Assembly (NCBI GenBank): GCA_028867275.1
Contig: JAGWGU010000001.1
Location: 1 to 64,000 of the forward strand
Length of the DNA: 64,000 nt
Source of the DNA: Nitrososphaerota archaeon
Lineage (GTDB): Archaea > Thermoproteota > Nitrososphaeria > Nitrososphaerales > Nitrosopumilaceae
Direction: 5' to 3'
The notes beneath the pieces were generated by a model, which worked only from the letters and a program-made list of their open reading frames with translations, ran no database searches and was not told where the DNA came from. Both the position numbers and the translations under genes were made by a program. Position 1 is the first letter of the stretch; each line of letters begins with the position of its first letter. Shown here one piece after another: positions 22,865-33,400 of the stretch.

Positions 22865-23376
22865 GTGGTGTTATCTCATGTCAAGGTATTTAGGAGATAA
22901 TGAACATTGTCAGTTGATTTTGTTACGGAATGTTTTTCTTCTATCAGTGTATTCTGTGATTGTACCACAAGTTTTAAAAAATACTCAAGTGAAAATATAT
23001 GCTTGTTTATTATTGCATGACAACAAACTAAGACATCGTATTATTGATTTCTCAACAAATTCCATAAGAATTTGACGTCAAAGTATTTTTCTTCAAGGGC
23101 AAATGGATAAAAAATTGGATTTTAACCCAATACGTGCTTAAAGTTTGTCACTAAAGTGTCCAGCGTATATATCCGCATTATCGTGGGTAGACATATGATT
23201 TATCAGCATGATCTAAATACTATTACTGAAAAATCCCATCAGTTGGGGCTGTCATCAAACTCTGAATCCTGTAAGATCTGGACTAACTGTTAGTTCAAAT
23301 CCTGTAAGATGTGAACTTGCACAGCTCCTATTTGTGAAATACCTGATCTTTTTATTTGACTTGAAATAATTTGCAT
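22865..23376. other. Gene-free stretch with short palindromic motifs
   Basis: No convincing ORF or RNA gene was found in these 512 bp. GAATCCTGTAAGATCTGG (from 23264) and CAAATCCTGTAAGATGTG (from 23296) repeat the TCCTGTAAGA motif also seen near 17764, 21501 and 60490. A TATA-like run near 22977 has no gene in range. Confidence 0.45.
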
Positions 23377-23631
23377 ATGATGGAAAAATGCGACTCGCGG
23401 ACAAGGGCATACAAAAATGGCAAGACATTTGATCAGTGCAGAGAGATTGCAAAGACAGTATCCACTAAACTGGAAGAGGAGATAAACCAAACAGGACAGG
23501 TTGGGTGGGATAAAATCTTGGAGGCTGCGGAGCATGACGAATTGGTGTACAAGCTTACTCTGAAATATCTCAGACAGGCCGGTTATGACATTGGGGACTG
23601 GAAAAGGCCGCGCGTAACTAAGGCTATCTAG
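23377..23631 (+). CDS. Small conserved hypothetical protein, 84 residues
   Basis: ATG 23377 or 23380 (a TTG at 23371 is less likely). A helical, charged protein: MEKCDSRTRAYKNGKTFDQC, VSTKLEEEINQTGQVGWDKI, and a C-terminal LTLKYLRQAGYDIGDWKRPR, which looks like a DNA- or RNA-binding helical tail. Its end overlaps the 3' end of the membrane protein gene on the other strand by 8 bp. Function unknown. Confidence 0.5.
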   Translation: MMEKCDSRTRAYKNGKTFDQCREIAKTVSTKLEEEINQTGQVGWDKILEAAEHDELVYKLTLKYLRQAGYDIGDWKRPRVTKAI

Positions 23632-24460
23632 GCTCTACTGCACAGCTTTCGTTTTGTGAATTTATCTTCTTAGCCATTATGATTGGAGTTACAAGAAGAA
23701 CCGGAATAGATATTGCGATAAATATTGTCTGAATTTGAGCCTCAAAACTTGTTAGAAACAACGTAAATGTTGTAGCGCCTGCCCCAAAGCCAAAAAGCAT
23801 GGTAAAGATGGTACCTGCACATGTGGGGCACCCTACAAAGAGTCCTGTCACTGCTCCAAATGCGCCTAGTTTTCCTCCGCTCTTTGCAATGGAAAATACT
23901 GTTGACGATATTGCAAAATTCAAGCCAACCAAGAATGATACTGTGACAAGCAGCAGTAAATTCAACGGAATTATCTGCAGCCCGATGTGTTCTGTGAAAA
24001 ATGCAAAGATCATTGGCATGTATCCTGGAAGGTCACAGCATGGTGAGAGTTCGATATGGGGAGGTTTTGGAAATCCGTAATCTGTGGCATTGATGTCGGG
24101 TTTGTAAATTATTATTCCTGATGTGAATGCAAAAAATAATCCATATCCTATTGCACTGATGATGAAAATCTGTTTTGATCTTTTATTGTGTATGGCATTT
24201 GCAATGATTGATGATATGGTAGAGTCTACTGATGCAATCTTTGACTTGTACATTTTGTACAATCCCCAGCCAATTGCTGCAAATGATGCAAACAGGACAA
24301 GATATGTTGCAATTGCAAGCCTCTGCAAGGCAGGCATTGCTGCAGGAGTGATTATCAGGTTGTCATTTTTTGCATATGCCAAAAACGATACTGCGATAGC
24401 CAAAAAGCCAACTAGTATGAGCGCAAGGTGTGAACGGCCTTTTGTCTTTTGTCTTTCCAC
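23624..24460 (-). CDS. Multi-pass membrane protein with CPxC-type motif
   Basis: A 278-residue protein with about seven helices. A loop near residue 145 has PPHIELSPCCDLPGY (two adjacent cysteines and a histidine). A later helix has LFVGCPTCAGTIFTMLFGFG, so there are four well-placed cysteines. The CPTC pair recalls thioredoxin-like or copper-handling membrane proteins. The CxCG protein at 4252-4734 shows a similar placement. Possibly a thiol or metal transporter; family name uncertain. Confidence 0.6.
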   Translation of the reverse strand: MERQKTKGRSHLALILVGFLAIAVSFLAYAKNDNLIITPAAMPALQRLAIATYLVLFASFAAIGWGLYKMYKSKIASVDSTISSIIANAIHNKRSKQIFIISAIGYGLFFAFTSGIIIYKPDINATDYGFPKPPHIELSPCCDLPGYMPMIFAFFTEHIGLQIIPLNLLLLVTVSFLVGLNFAISSTVFSIAKSGGKLGAFGAVTGLFVGCPTCAGTIFTMLFGFGAGATTFTLFLTSFEAQIQTIFIAISIPVLLVTPIIMAKKINSQNESCAVEPR

Positions 24461-24531
24461 CTGTAAAAAATCCTGGCCCTGACATTAAATTCTATCTCAT
24501 ATTTTCTCCAAAGTGTTTATCTTGGGTAATC

Positions 24532-24975
24532 ATGTATCTTGATCTAGTCGTGAAGATCGACGAGCCTCAGGATTCTGATTATGCAGAGACCAAGATAACC
24601 TATGTGGGTTTTGTAGACCCGTACGGAGTTGAAGGACTTTTAATATTGAGGTCAAGTGACGGCAAGGAGTTCCACATGCGCGCCTTTTCAGGCGAGGTTG
24701 CAAGGCACATCTCTAATTTCATTGAGGGACAAAGGGGTGCAATTCCAACTATTTACAACATGGTAGAAGAGATTGCAGAGCTCAATGAGCTTATCCTTGT
24801 AAAGATCAAGGTGTATGAAAGCGGCAGCGTCCTTCGCGCCAATGTCTATTTTACTGGAAAGCATGATCTGGTCATGCGTAACTATCGCGCGTCTGACTCC
24901 ATAGCTCTTGCAACATTTTACAATATTCCTATTCTGGTCAGAAAGAATCTCTTGAAAGAGAAGATGGAAGCCTAG
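24532..24975 (+). CDS. DUF151 / bifunctional nuclease-like protein
   Basis: A 147-residue protein starting at ATG 24532 (an upstream extension to 24430 is antisense to the membrane-protein start and unlikely). It has the DUF151 pattern: GLLILRSSDGKEFHMRAFSG near residue 35, then HISNFIEGQRGAIPTIYNMV, and a C-terminal SDSIALATFYNIPILV. Relatives include plant bifunctional nuclease; archaeal members are uncharacterised. It overlaps by 4 bp the end of purP on the opposite strand. Confidence 0.75.
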   Translation: MYLDLVVKIDEPQDSDYAETKITYVGFVDPYGVEGLLILRSSDGKEFHMRAFSGEVARHISNFIEGQRGAIPTIYNMVEEIAELNELILVKIKVYESGSVLRANVYFTGKHDLVMRNYRASDSIALATFYNIPILVRKNLLKEKMEA

Positions 24976-26063
24976 GTCAGCACTTGGTCTAATTTTCCTT
25001 CCTGTTGTGCAGTTCTAATCTCCATGGCAATTCTGCGCCCCACTCCAAAAGTCTCGCCATACTTGTATTTTGTATACGGGCTGGTTGTTGCAAGAATTGG
25101 GTTTCCTGGGACTCGCAATGATACGTCATATACGACAATGTCCAAGTCGCGAGTTATTACACTCTGCAAAGAAAATGGGCCAATGATTCCTGGCGCATAT
25201 TCTTTTTTCACTGCGTTTACAAACTTGTCTCCAATGTCAATCACTTTTTCAAGCAGAGACTCTCTAATGCTTGCAGGTGTGTGACCCACCTCGATATTTT
25301 GTAACTCGATGTTTGTCTCAAGCTGTTGTCTTGCGGGAAGTGAAACAAAGTCATGAAGATTTGTCTGCAGTCTTCTTTCTATTCCAAGAAAATCTACTTC
25401 TTTTGATATTGGTGTATGAAAATAATTAAAGTTAAAGTAAGTTCCTATGACAAACTCTTCGATACTTGCAGTCCTGAGTGCATCTCTTGAGATCAATCCT
25501 TGCCTTATCTTGGTCTCTGTCTTGTCCTTGTATTCTGCATATGATGATACGTTGAAAAAGGCTCGCTCTAGCTTGCGCTTTTTTTCCTGGACTTTGACTA
25601 TGACTGGTCTGTCGATCTCTTTTGGATTCTTGAACAGTCTTGGGAATCGTATCTTTGCTTTTTGTAGTAAATAGTATTGGTTTTTCTTGTTTGCACGCTC
25701 TTCTGCCTGGAACAAGGCCCTATTTCCAAACAGTGGTACCTTGAACTTGTTCTCAACACCGTCGTATCCAAGATATGCAGTGAGTGCGCGGTGTGGAACA
25801 ACTATGGTGCTGGCATCTCTCAGTCTTGCTTGAATCTTGGGAGACAGCATGTCTTGGAATTTTTTTACTATGATAATTTCATCGGCTAGCCTTGAAAATC
25901 TCTTGTAAGGAACCTCTCTTCCCTTTTGGCAAACCACTATTGTCTTAAAGTTTTCATCTTTTGCACCATCCATTACTTCAAGTGCGGAATGACTTCCAAG
26001 TACACCAATAGTCGGTTCAGAATACTTGCTGACAATATCTATAATTTCAGATTTTTTTATCAC
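24972..26063 (-). CDS. purP: Formate-dependent AICAR ligase (PurP)
   Basis: A 363-residue protein of the ATP-grasp family. It makes FAICAR from AICAR, formate and ATP, step 9 of archaeal IMP synthesis, replacing the folate-dependent PurH activity. Signatures seen: TIGVLGSHSALEVMDGAK (N-terminal AICAR-binding), VVCQKGREVPYKRF, VKVQEKKRKLERAFF in the ATP-grasp part, HTPASIRESLLEKV, and PFSLQSVITRDLDIVVYD with GNPILATTSPY near the C-terminus. Length agrees with the family. No other pur genes are adjacent. Confidence 0.9.
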   Translation of the reverse strand: MIKKSEIIDIVSKYSEPTIGVLGSHSALEVMDGAKDENFKTIVVCQKGREVPYKRFSRLADEIIIVKKFQDMLSPKIQARLRDASTIVVPHRALTAYLGYDGVENKFKVPLFGNRALFQAEERANKKNQYYLLQKAKIRFPRLFKNPKEIDRPVIVKVQEKKRKLERAFFNVSSYAEYKDKTETKIRQGLISRDALRTASIEEFVIGTYFNFNYFHTPISKEVDFLGIERRLQTNLHDFVSLPARQQLETNIELQNIEVGHTPASIRESLLEKVIDIGDKFVNAVKKEYAPGIIGPFSLQSVITRDLDIVVYDVSLRVPGNPILATTSPYTKYKYGETFGVGRRIAMEIRTAQQEGKLDQVLT

Positions 26064-26105
26064 GCGGTATCTATTTTACTTGGGTAAAAAAGCGTTATCT
26101 AACTT

Positions 26106-26855
26106 TTATCTTGAATTTGGCTGGACATAGACTGTCTTTACTACTGAATCAGAAAGATAACCAGATTTTGTGGCATTAAAGATCACGTGGTATGTGACAC
26201 TTGGCAGGTAGTTTACTATTCTTTCAGAATCAGAATAATATCCTTGATTGTCAGTGACACCGTTGAATGTTTTTAGTATCTTGTTGTTCTTGTCCTTGAT
26301 TACAACTGATATGTTCACACCTGCAAGTTTTCCAACTTTTTGGTCGTAACTTCCTGTAGGGTTTAATTTTTTATCAAATGCCTTTACTGAAAACCCGTAA
26401 CTATATCCAACTATGACCTTGTCAAAACTTTTTACAACAAGTTCTATTTGATTTGTCTGGACAGTCTTTTGAATTGGACTTGATGTAGCTTTGGGGTTTG
26501 CACCTATTATGTAAAGAACAATCTTGACATACTCCGTACCGCTTTTTCCTATGACAAAACCTGTAAACTCGTATGTTATGTCCTTTATCTTGGTTCCACT
26601 TAGGGAAAGTTTTGATTTTTCAGTTCCAACAAATATGTCTCCCGAAATTTTAACAATTTTTCCCATTTCTATTGCAAGGTTTGGTGCTTGATATGTGACA
26701 GAATTTATGCTCAATACTCCGTGGCCAGTCTTACCGTCAGTTTGTATGCTTGTACCTGTGCCTAGGATGGTATCTGAATAGGCGCTCTTGACAGGTGCCA
26801 GTAAGATGGAGCAACAGACAAAAATCAACAATATTTTTAGAACATGCTTTGGCAT
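26106..26855 (-). CDS. Secreted beta-sandwich protein of unknown function
   Basis: A 249-residue protein with a signal peptide (1-27, CCSILLAPVKSAYS). The body looks like two Ig- or CARDB-like beta domains: SYGFSVKAFDKKLNPTGSYD (about 150-175) and VNISVVIKDKNNKILKTFNG with GVTDNQGYYSD (180-225), typical of carboxypeptidase-regulatory or peptidase-associated Ig-like folds. There is no PEFG tail or anchor. It probably acts outside the cell, either soluble or as part of the envelope. Confidence 0.65.
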   Translation of the reverse strand: MPKHVLKILLIFVCCSILLAPVKSAYSDTILGTGTSIQTDGKTGHGVLSINSVTYQAPNLAIEMGKIVKISGDIFVGTEKSKLSLSGTKIKDITYEFTGFVIGKSGTEYVKIVLYIIGANPKATSSPIQKTVQTNQIELVVKSFDKVIVGYSYGFSVKAFDKKLNPTGSYDQKVGKLAGVNISVVIKDKNNKILKTFNGVTDNQGYYSDSERIVNYLPSVTYHVIFNATKSGYLSDSVVKTVYVQPNSR

Positions 26856-26989
26856 GCCTTATTTTCACTTCTAATCTATTATGTTTTTAATATGATTCTC
26901 AAGTGTGGTAAGGATGTGTTTGCTTGATTTCATGCCAACTGATTAGATAGTTTGGACTTATCGATTTTGAAGCAGAGATTTTGAAAAAA

Positions 26990-27166
26990 TTACTTGAGGT
27001 CTTCCTTGTCTTTGAAATCTTTGAGTTCTTTTTCTGATTCTATTCTGCCTTTCTCAAACTCGCCTTTTGCCTTTCCAAATGTTCTTGCAAGTTCTGGGAT
27101 CTTTTTTGCGCCAAATATCAAAACCCCGATTATCACTACTGCGATTATTACATTCTCGTATGCCAT
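26990..27166 (-). CDS. tatA: Twin-arginine translocase subunit TatA
   Basis: A 58-residue protein: a short membrane helix (VIIAVVIIGVLIFGAKKIPEL), the FGAKKIPELARTFG hinge and amphipathic helix, and a charged tail. All are diagnostic of TatA/TatE. It forms the pore part of the Tat export machine for folded proteins, such as the Rieske-type protein whose signal remnant is seen at 21668. It lies 21 bp downstream of tatC, hence in one operon. Confidence 0.88.
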   Translation of the reverse strand: MAYENVIIAVVIIGVLIFGAKKIPELARTFGKAKGEFEKGRIESEKELKDFKDKEDLK

Positions 27167-27187
27167 TAGTGCCTTAAATGCGGCAGA

Positions 27188-27985
27188 TCAAGATTTAAGT
27201 GTTGCAATATTTTTTGACTGCTTTTCTGATAATGCCATGCCTATTAGATACAGTACGATCATTGGGCCTGCAACAAACCACATGGTGACCCCGCTACCGT
27301 CAGGAGTTATTGCTGCACCAAGTATGACCATTGCAATTATTGCATACCTTATGTTGTTTCTCCAGAATTTTGGATCAATCAACCCGGATGCAGTAAATGC
27401 ATACATTATCAATGGCAACTGGAACGAGACTCCAAATGCAAGGATGAACTGGAGTACAAATGTGATAAAGTCAATTATGTTCAAAAATGTTAGCAAGTCT
27501 GCAGACTGGCCATACTTGTAAAGAAAGTCAAGTATGTATGGAGTGACAAAAAAGTATGAAAACAGGCCGCCTATGATGAAAAGGACAATGGCTGGAATTG
27601 TTATGTTTCTAATTATTTGGATCTCTTTTCTGTGCAATGCCGGCGCTAAAAATCCGACAAACTCTTTGACTATGATTGGCATTGCAAATACCATCCCAAG
27701 CAATATTGCAATATAGAACTGGGAAAAAAATGCCTGGCCTGGTGCTGTCTGGATAAGTTGTACGGTTGATGGCAACAGATGGTGTTTCATTGATATTGTT
27801 GCCTGTGCTGCCATGTTGTTAAACGGACTAAATGTTGGATAGTACAGCTTGATGCCATTGTACATGAACGGTGTAAGGTGAAAACTTAGGATGAAAAACG
27901 AGATTGCCCCCACTGCAATGACTGACCTGAATACTCTTTTTCTCAAGTCATCTAGATGCTGGCTAATGGTCATGTGCTTATCCAT
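27188..27985 (-). CDS. tatC: Twin-arginine translocase subunit TatC
   Basis: A 265-residue protein with six membrane helices and the TatC hallmarks: SQHLDDLRKRVFRS near the N-terminus, and FYIAILLGMVFAMPIIVKEF with FLAPALHRKEI in the first cytoplasmic loop region. Start codon may be the first Met or Met5. TatC recognises the twin-arginine signal and recruits TatA. The operon order is tatC-tatA. No tatB-like gene was seen, which is normal for archaea. Confidence 0.9.
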   Translation of the reverse strand: MDKHMTISQHLDDLRKRVFRSVIAVGAISFFILSFHLTPFMYNGIKLYYPTFSPFNNMAAQATISMKHHLLPSTVQLIQTAPGQAFFSQFYIAILLGMVFAMPIIVKEFVGFLAPALHRKEIQIIRNITIPAIVLFIIGGLFSYFFVTPYILDFLYKYGQSADLLTFLNIIDFITFVLQFILAFGVSFQLPLIMYAFTASGLIDPKFWRNNIRYAIIAMVILGAAITPDGSGVTMWFVAGPMIVLYLIGMALSEKQSKNIATLKS

Positions 27986-28039
27986 TGCAGATTATAAAAT
28001 GACCTGAACTGTATTAATAGTATTTTTTCTAGAACGTGT

Positions 28040-28498
28040 CTACTGTCCTGGAATTGGAAGTATCTTGCTTGAGGGCAGGTTGCTTTTTTCTTGCTCTGGC
28101 ACACTAAAATTTTCTAGTTCTATTGTAAGTTCTGTGCTGACCTCGAAATTGTCACCTAGCTGGACTGCAAGATCCGCAATCTCCTTTGGTGCATAGATCT
28201 CACGCGAACCTTTCAGAAATATCCTTGAGCTCTTTTCTGCAGGTTCTCCGCCAAATTTGTCCTTTAGGAACTTGGTTATTCTGTCTACCTCTTCTTGTTC
28301 TATCATGTTGTGATAAAATACGATTCCCTTGATTGACTCGTAATCCCAGGGGGTTCCGTTTCTATAAGAATATACTCCAAAGACTGCACCCTTGTCGTCT
28401 TTTGGACACTTTATCTCCCAGATCAATACTTTTTTTGGATCATACTCTGCCTTTCTGACGTCGTCCACTGTGAGTTTCCAATATCTCATGCGGCTCAT
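28040..28498 (-). CDS. Conserved hypothetical protein, 152 residues
   Basis: A soluble protein starting MSRMRYWKLTVDDVRKAEYD. It shows an alpha/beta pattern: KKVLIWEIKCPKDDKGAVFG, GIVFYHNMIEQEEVDRITKF, LKDKFGG, KGSREIYAPKEIADLAVQLG. The single Cys is in the first beta strand. The C-terminal 25 residues are proline-rich and probably disordered. The family appears to be thaumarchaeal; no function is known to me. It lies between tatC and a convergent-divergent region. Confidence 0.55.
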   Translation of the reverse strand: MSRMRYWKLTVDDVRKAEYDPKKVLIWEIKCPKDDKGAVFGVYSYRNGTPWDYESIKGIVFYHNMIEQEEVDRITKFLKDKFGGEPAEKSSRIFLKGSREIYAPKEIADLAVQLGDNFEVSTELTIELENFSVPEQEKSNLPSSKILPIPGQ

Positions 28499-28758
28499 AT
28501 TCTAGTCAATCGATGAATATTCACCGTTAATGAGCCTTACTAGACGCAAACTACGGTGTAACGTGTGATTCCATCTGTGTATGATTTTTAATCAAATCTG
28601 CACCATGCTCATAATTTTTTATTTCAGTGCTTGTAGATCATGGATCAAAACTCGGCTCTTTTTTATATTGTATGTATGATCTGAAATGCTAATCTGCGAT
28701 GGATAGAACACTTGACTTTCATGGTAAAGAAAACATGAATCACTGGAAGTAGATTGGC

Positions 28759-30225
28759 TTGAGTGTTACATTACGACAAATAAAACCAGTTTACATTTTG
28801 GCAGCAATACTGGCATTGTCTGGGTTTACCCACTTGTGGAATGTGGTGGGGTTTCCAGATGTTTTCTATGACGAGGGGGTGTATCTGGAAAGGGCAATGC
28901 ATGTACTACACGGTCTTGGGTGGCAAGACAGGTATTTTTATGATCATCCTTATTTTGGGCAAATCTTTCTTGCTGCTTTTTTTGGCCTAGCTGGATTTCC
29001 AAACTCATTGCACACTTCGACAGACCCTGCCTTTATCGCATCACTCTATGTTTTACCGCGAGTATTGATGGGTTTGCTAGCAGTTGTTGACACTCTTCTT
29101 GTTTATCTGATTGCCGATACAAAATATGGGAAAAAGATAGCGCTGGCATCAGCTGTCTTGTTTGCAGTAATGCCGTTTACGTGGGTGATGCGAAGAATTC
29201 TTTTGGATTCTATCTTGTTGCCATTTTTGCTGACATCAATATTGCTTGCACTCCGGGCAAACAATTTCAAAAACAAGTATGTGCTGGTACTTCTTTCAGG
29301 CCTTTGTCTTGGCATTGCCATATTTACAAAGATTCCAGTCTTTACGATGATTCCGTTGATTGCAGGTCTTGTGTATTTTGGTACCGGGAAAAATCCAAAA
29401 TATGTTGTTCTCTGGCTGCTTCCAGTAATTTTGATACCGCTCATTTGGCCACTCCAGGCAGCAAGTGCACACCAGTTTGATATTTGGCTAAAAGATGTAA
29501 TCGGGCAGACGCAAAGGCCAAGTTTTGGTCTGCCGTACATATCACTTGTTTTCCTCAAGCTTGACCCAGTTCTGTTTGTTCTTGGAGTTGCTGGAACTGT
29601 ATTTGCGATACTGAGACGAGATTATTTCATCTTGTTTTGGTCTGTCCCGTTTGTAATATTTTTGCTCATGATTGGTTATAACCAATACTTTTACTGGATT
29701 CCAATACTTCCTGTGTTTTGCATATCTTCTGCAATGTTTGTTGTAACTATGCTGGGAAAGATAAACAAGACAAGATTGCGCAACGCCTTGCCTCTTGTGA
29801 TAATATCTGGTATTGCGATATTTGGATTGGCAAGTACTGTGTTGATTATTGGCGTCAATGTGACAAGTACCCAGTTCGAGGCAACATCATTTGTTTTACA
29901 AAATGTAAATGATTCTGAGACTACGGTTCTTGCAAATCCTGCATACTCGTGGATCTTGCATTATGTGTTTCATAAGGAAAACATACCAAATGACTATTCC
30001 TTCATAATGTTTAATCCGATCAAGACTGACAAAATATTGCTTGTGGCAGATCCTCATTTTTTGATAGACCTGCAAAGAGGGAAAAAACTGCAACAAGTCT
30101 ACAATGATTCAAAAACAATAATGACATTTGATGAGGATCTATCAAAATATGACATGGCTACATATCCATATTCTAACATCAAGATGAATCTTGACGGGCA
30201 GCACATTGAAGTAAAAATGAAATGA
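28759..30225 (+). CDS. GT39-like glycosyltransferase (dolichyl-phosphate sugar user)
   Basis: A 488-residue integral membrane protein starting at TTG 28759. The first outer loop carries the catalytic Asp38-Glu39 pair in FYDEGVYLERAMH, typical of GT39/PMT-type transferases. Then LVYLIADTKYGKKIALASAV and a string of about ten more helices follow. It transfers a sugar from a lipid phosphate carrier to proteins or lipids at the outer membrane face. It has a short C-terminal extracellular domain (about 380-488). Likely part of S-layer or surface glycosylation. Confidence 0.8.
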   Translation: MSVTLRQIKPVYILAAILALSGFTHLWNVVGFPDVFYDEGVYLERAMHVLHGLGWQDRYFYDHPYFGQIFLAAFFGLAGFPNSLHTSTDPAFIASLYVLPRVLMGLLAVVDTLLVYLIADTKYGKKIALASAVLFAVMPFTWVMRRILLDSILLPFLLTSILLALRANNFKNKYVLVLLSGLCLGIAIFTKIPVFTMIPLIAGLVYFGTGKNPKYVVLWLLPVILIPLIWPLQAASAHQFDIWLKDVIGQTQRPSFGLPYISLVFLKLDPVLFVLGVAGTVFAILRRDYFILFWSVPFVIFLLMIGYNQYFYWIPILPVFCISSAMFVVTMLGKINKTRLRNALPLVIISGIAIFGLASTVLIIGVNVTSTQFEATSFVLQNVNDSETTVLANPAYSWILHYVFHKENIPNDYSFIMFNPIKTDKILLVADPHFLIDLQRGKKLQQVYNDSKTIMTFDEDLSKYDMATYPYSNIKMNLDGQHIEVKMK

Positions 30226-30419
30226 GCATAAACTGTCTTGGGGTGTCATTCAAACTAGTAGAAAAGATGCGTCAGTCTTTTAAACAAGTTTGGAACCGTA
30301 CACTCCAAGGGAATGGTCCATGTATGTCTCAATAGGGTATCTGCTTATGCTATAGGTAACATTGTTCCTGAACAAGGTGTAACAATTCTTTATTTGTCCA
30401 ATGTCAGAGATTATGCCAA

Positions 30420-33400
30420 ATGGATCTAAGGGTTTTCCTCTTCCTCTCAGTGGCGGCAGTGATGGTCTTCCCACAATATGCTTTTTCAATTGAACCTACA
30501 AGTGATGCCAATTCTGTAGTATTTGGTTTCTCAAATTCAACCCAATCAAAAACAAGTATGCTTGATTTGACATCAACTTCAATTGTATCAAACCTTGACA
30601 CTGCAAACCAAGGCTCGCATGTATCCTACACTGTCAAAGTCACAGACACATCCAACTTGGCATCTATTCCAGCAGGTTCTGTAACATGGAGCGATGGTAA
30701 CATTGGTGGAACATTCAGTCCATCTTCTTGTACACTTTCATCTGGAAGCTGTGCTGTAACTTACACTCCTCCTTCCAATTATGGCGGCACTGTGACAATA
30801 ACTGGTAGCTATGGTGGGGATGATTCACACTCTGGCAGCTCTGGAACATCTACTCTTACTGTCACTGTACTTCATGGTGTCACAACTACAATAACATCAA
30901 GTGCGTCAACCTTGAATCAAGGGTCTCAGGTACAACTCACAGCAACACTTGCAGACACTACCAACTCTCCACTTACTCCCACAGGTTCTGTAACTTGGAA
31001 TGATGGAAACCTTGGTGGCTCATTCAATCCCACCTCATGTACGTTATCATCGGGTAAGTGTGCAGTAACTTATACTCCGCCTGTTAACTATGGGGGTAGC
31101 ATAGTGGTAAATACCATCTATAACAGCGACTATCCATTTTCCAAAAGTGCGGGAACATTTACTCTGATGGTAAACCTCCTGCCAAATACTAGTACAACCA
31201 TCACACCCAATACTGCGCAGGTAAACCAAGGGTCTCAGGTCCAGTTTACTGCCACAGTTACTGATACTTCAAACTCTCAAAACATCCCTACAGGAACTGT
31301 AACATGGAGTGATGGAAACCTTGGTGGCACATTCAATCCATCTTCTTGTATACTTTCATCTGGAAGCTGTGCTGTAACATACACTCCGTCTACAAAGGCG
31401 TCAAACTCAGTAACGGTTACTGCCACGTTTGCCGCAAACAATGGATATTCTGGCAGTGCTGGCATGTCTTCTCTGACAGTAAACGCATTGCATACCACCA
31501 CTACTACAGTTACGCCAAACACTGTATCTATGGCACAAGGATCCAAGATGCAATTTACCGCAACACTTGCAGATGTTTCCATCTCTTCAATTGTAAGTGG
31601 AGATGTAACATGGAGTGATGGTAATGCAGGTGGCACGTTTGACCAGGCCTCTTGCACACTTTCGTCTAATACGTGTGCTGTATACTATACTGCACCTGCA
31701 TCTTCCACAAATGCGGTAACAATAACTGCTACATATGGAGGGGACAGTTCCCATTCTTCAAGTGTTGGTACTTCAACAGCTACCATGATCGTACTGCCGT
31801 CTTCACTCTTGTTAAGCACTGACCAATCATACTATGCATATGGTGACGTAGTTACACTTTCAGTGAATCTTCCAGGTCAGAGCATGCAAAGCATTGCTGT
31901 AGGTGTATCAAACCCAAGTGGCGACAACATCATATCACGAACAATAACTACTGACGAAAACGGCACTGGCTCTTTGCAATTTAAGATACCAAATACCTAC
32001 CAGACTGGTGTCTACCAAGATATTGTAACTGCAACTGTTTATGGTAAAAGCTATACCAATTCAACCGAGTTTAATGTAATAAGATCACATGGCATTTCTA
32101 TTGACTCGGTACAAATTACAAACCAGCAAGGAAACCCTGTCTCAATTCTGCCAAAGGGTCAGAATGGGTTTGTCAAAGTCTCAATCTCATCTGGCGAGAA
32201 GATGCCTGCACTTTTAACGCTTAACCTCTTTGATGCAAACCAAAGTAGCCTTGGCACGACTTCGATAAAATCAATTGTAAACCCTGGAACATCTCAAATG
32301 ACTCTGTCATTTTTCATTCCATCCAATGTTCAGGTGGGATTGGCAAATGTATTCACTGATGTATATTCGGACTGGCCAACTAATGGTGGAACACCGCTTA
32401 CTGCAGAATCGTGCCTTGCAGCAGACCTGCAGGATACTGCAATACTTCCAGTATCATATGTCCCACCACAACCACACAGTTGCACTACCTCTTCTAGTGG
32501 ACTGCCTGGCATTGGAAGTGTGATATCTACTGCAATGACAAATAACAAAGCCGAGGTCACACTTGGTGTTGTAATCCAAAACGATTCTATGATATTCATG
32601 AGTCCTACACAGGCCCATCTTTTGGCACTTGCATATGAAAACAGCACTGGGCAAAACGCCAAAAACAATTCTGTAGGACTGGTAAATGTAGATCTTGCTA
32701 GCCTTGATGCAAATGTAAATGCTGGAACTGTAAATGCAACAAAAATTGGACCTACCCAATTTACAACCCTTGCAGGTCCTGACCTTCAAAACAATCCTAT
32801 GGCAATGAAGATTTTGCAAGAAATAGAGGCATCAAAGAAACAGGTTGCAAACATAATAGGGAACCAGACTGCTGCAAAACTTGACCAGCAATTGGTTCTG
32901 CAACAAAGACAAGCAGCGGCAAGTCAACTCAAACAAGATCTTACCACACTTGTAGAGGCAAGCGCGTCTACTACGCCAGATGTGGCATATGCCAACTTTC
33001 TTACAACAGTATCTGATAACCGAACTCATTCTGTATTCCAAGATGAATTTAATTTCATGAAACAAAGAATTGCAGTTGCAAATACTGCAATGAGGTCTGT
33101 CATTGATAACGGTGGAAGTATAGGACAAGCAGTTGCAACCTTTAACAAATATGCAACAATAAATCATGTTCAAATGGTCACACTAAACAGTGAGCTAAAT
33201 GTTGCATATGGACTTGCAGACAGCAGAATCCAGTCTTGCTTTGACAACAAGGGACAACTCACTGTAGTAAACGGAGTGAACCAATGTGTTGCAGACATTC
33301 AAAACAATTCTACTGGGCCAACTGGAATTGCAATCATATCTGTTCAGCCAACTGACCAGCAAGGAAATCCCGTATCATTGATCCAGCGAGGACAAATGGG

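Noticed and set aside
12732-23075. ATGACGTCA/TTGACGTCA palindromes (near 12732, 12812, 23073) as operators
   Set aside because: Only a few scattered copies, not at consistent distance from gene starts; chance cannot be excluded.
23264-23320. tRNA-like T-arm sequences such as GTTCAAATCC
   Set aside because: No acceptor, D-arm or anticodon arm could be folded around them; treated as a short repeated motif.
26994-27521. 175-codon plus-strand frame over tatA/tatC
   Set aside because: It covers the real minus-strand TatA and TatC genes, both with clear family motifs, and has no motif of its own.
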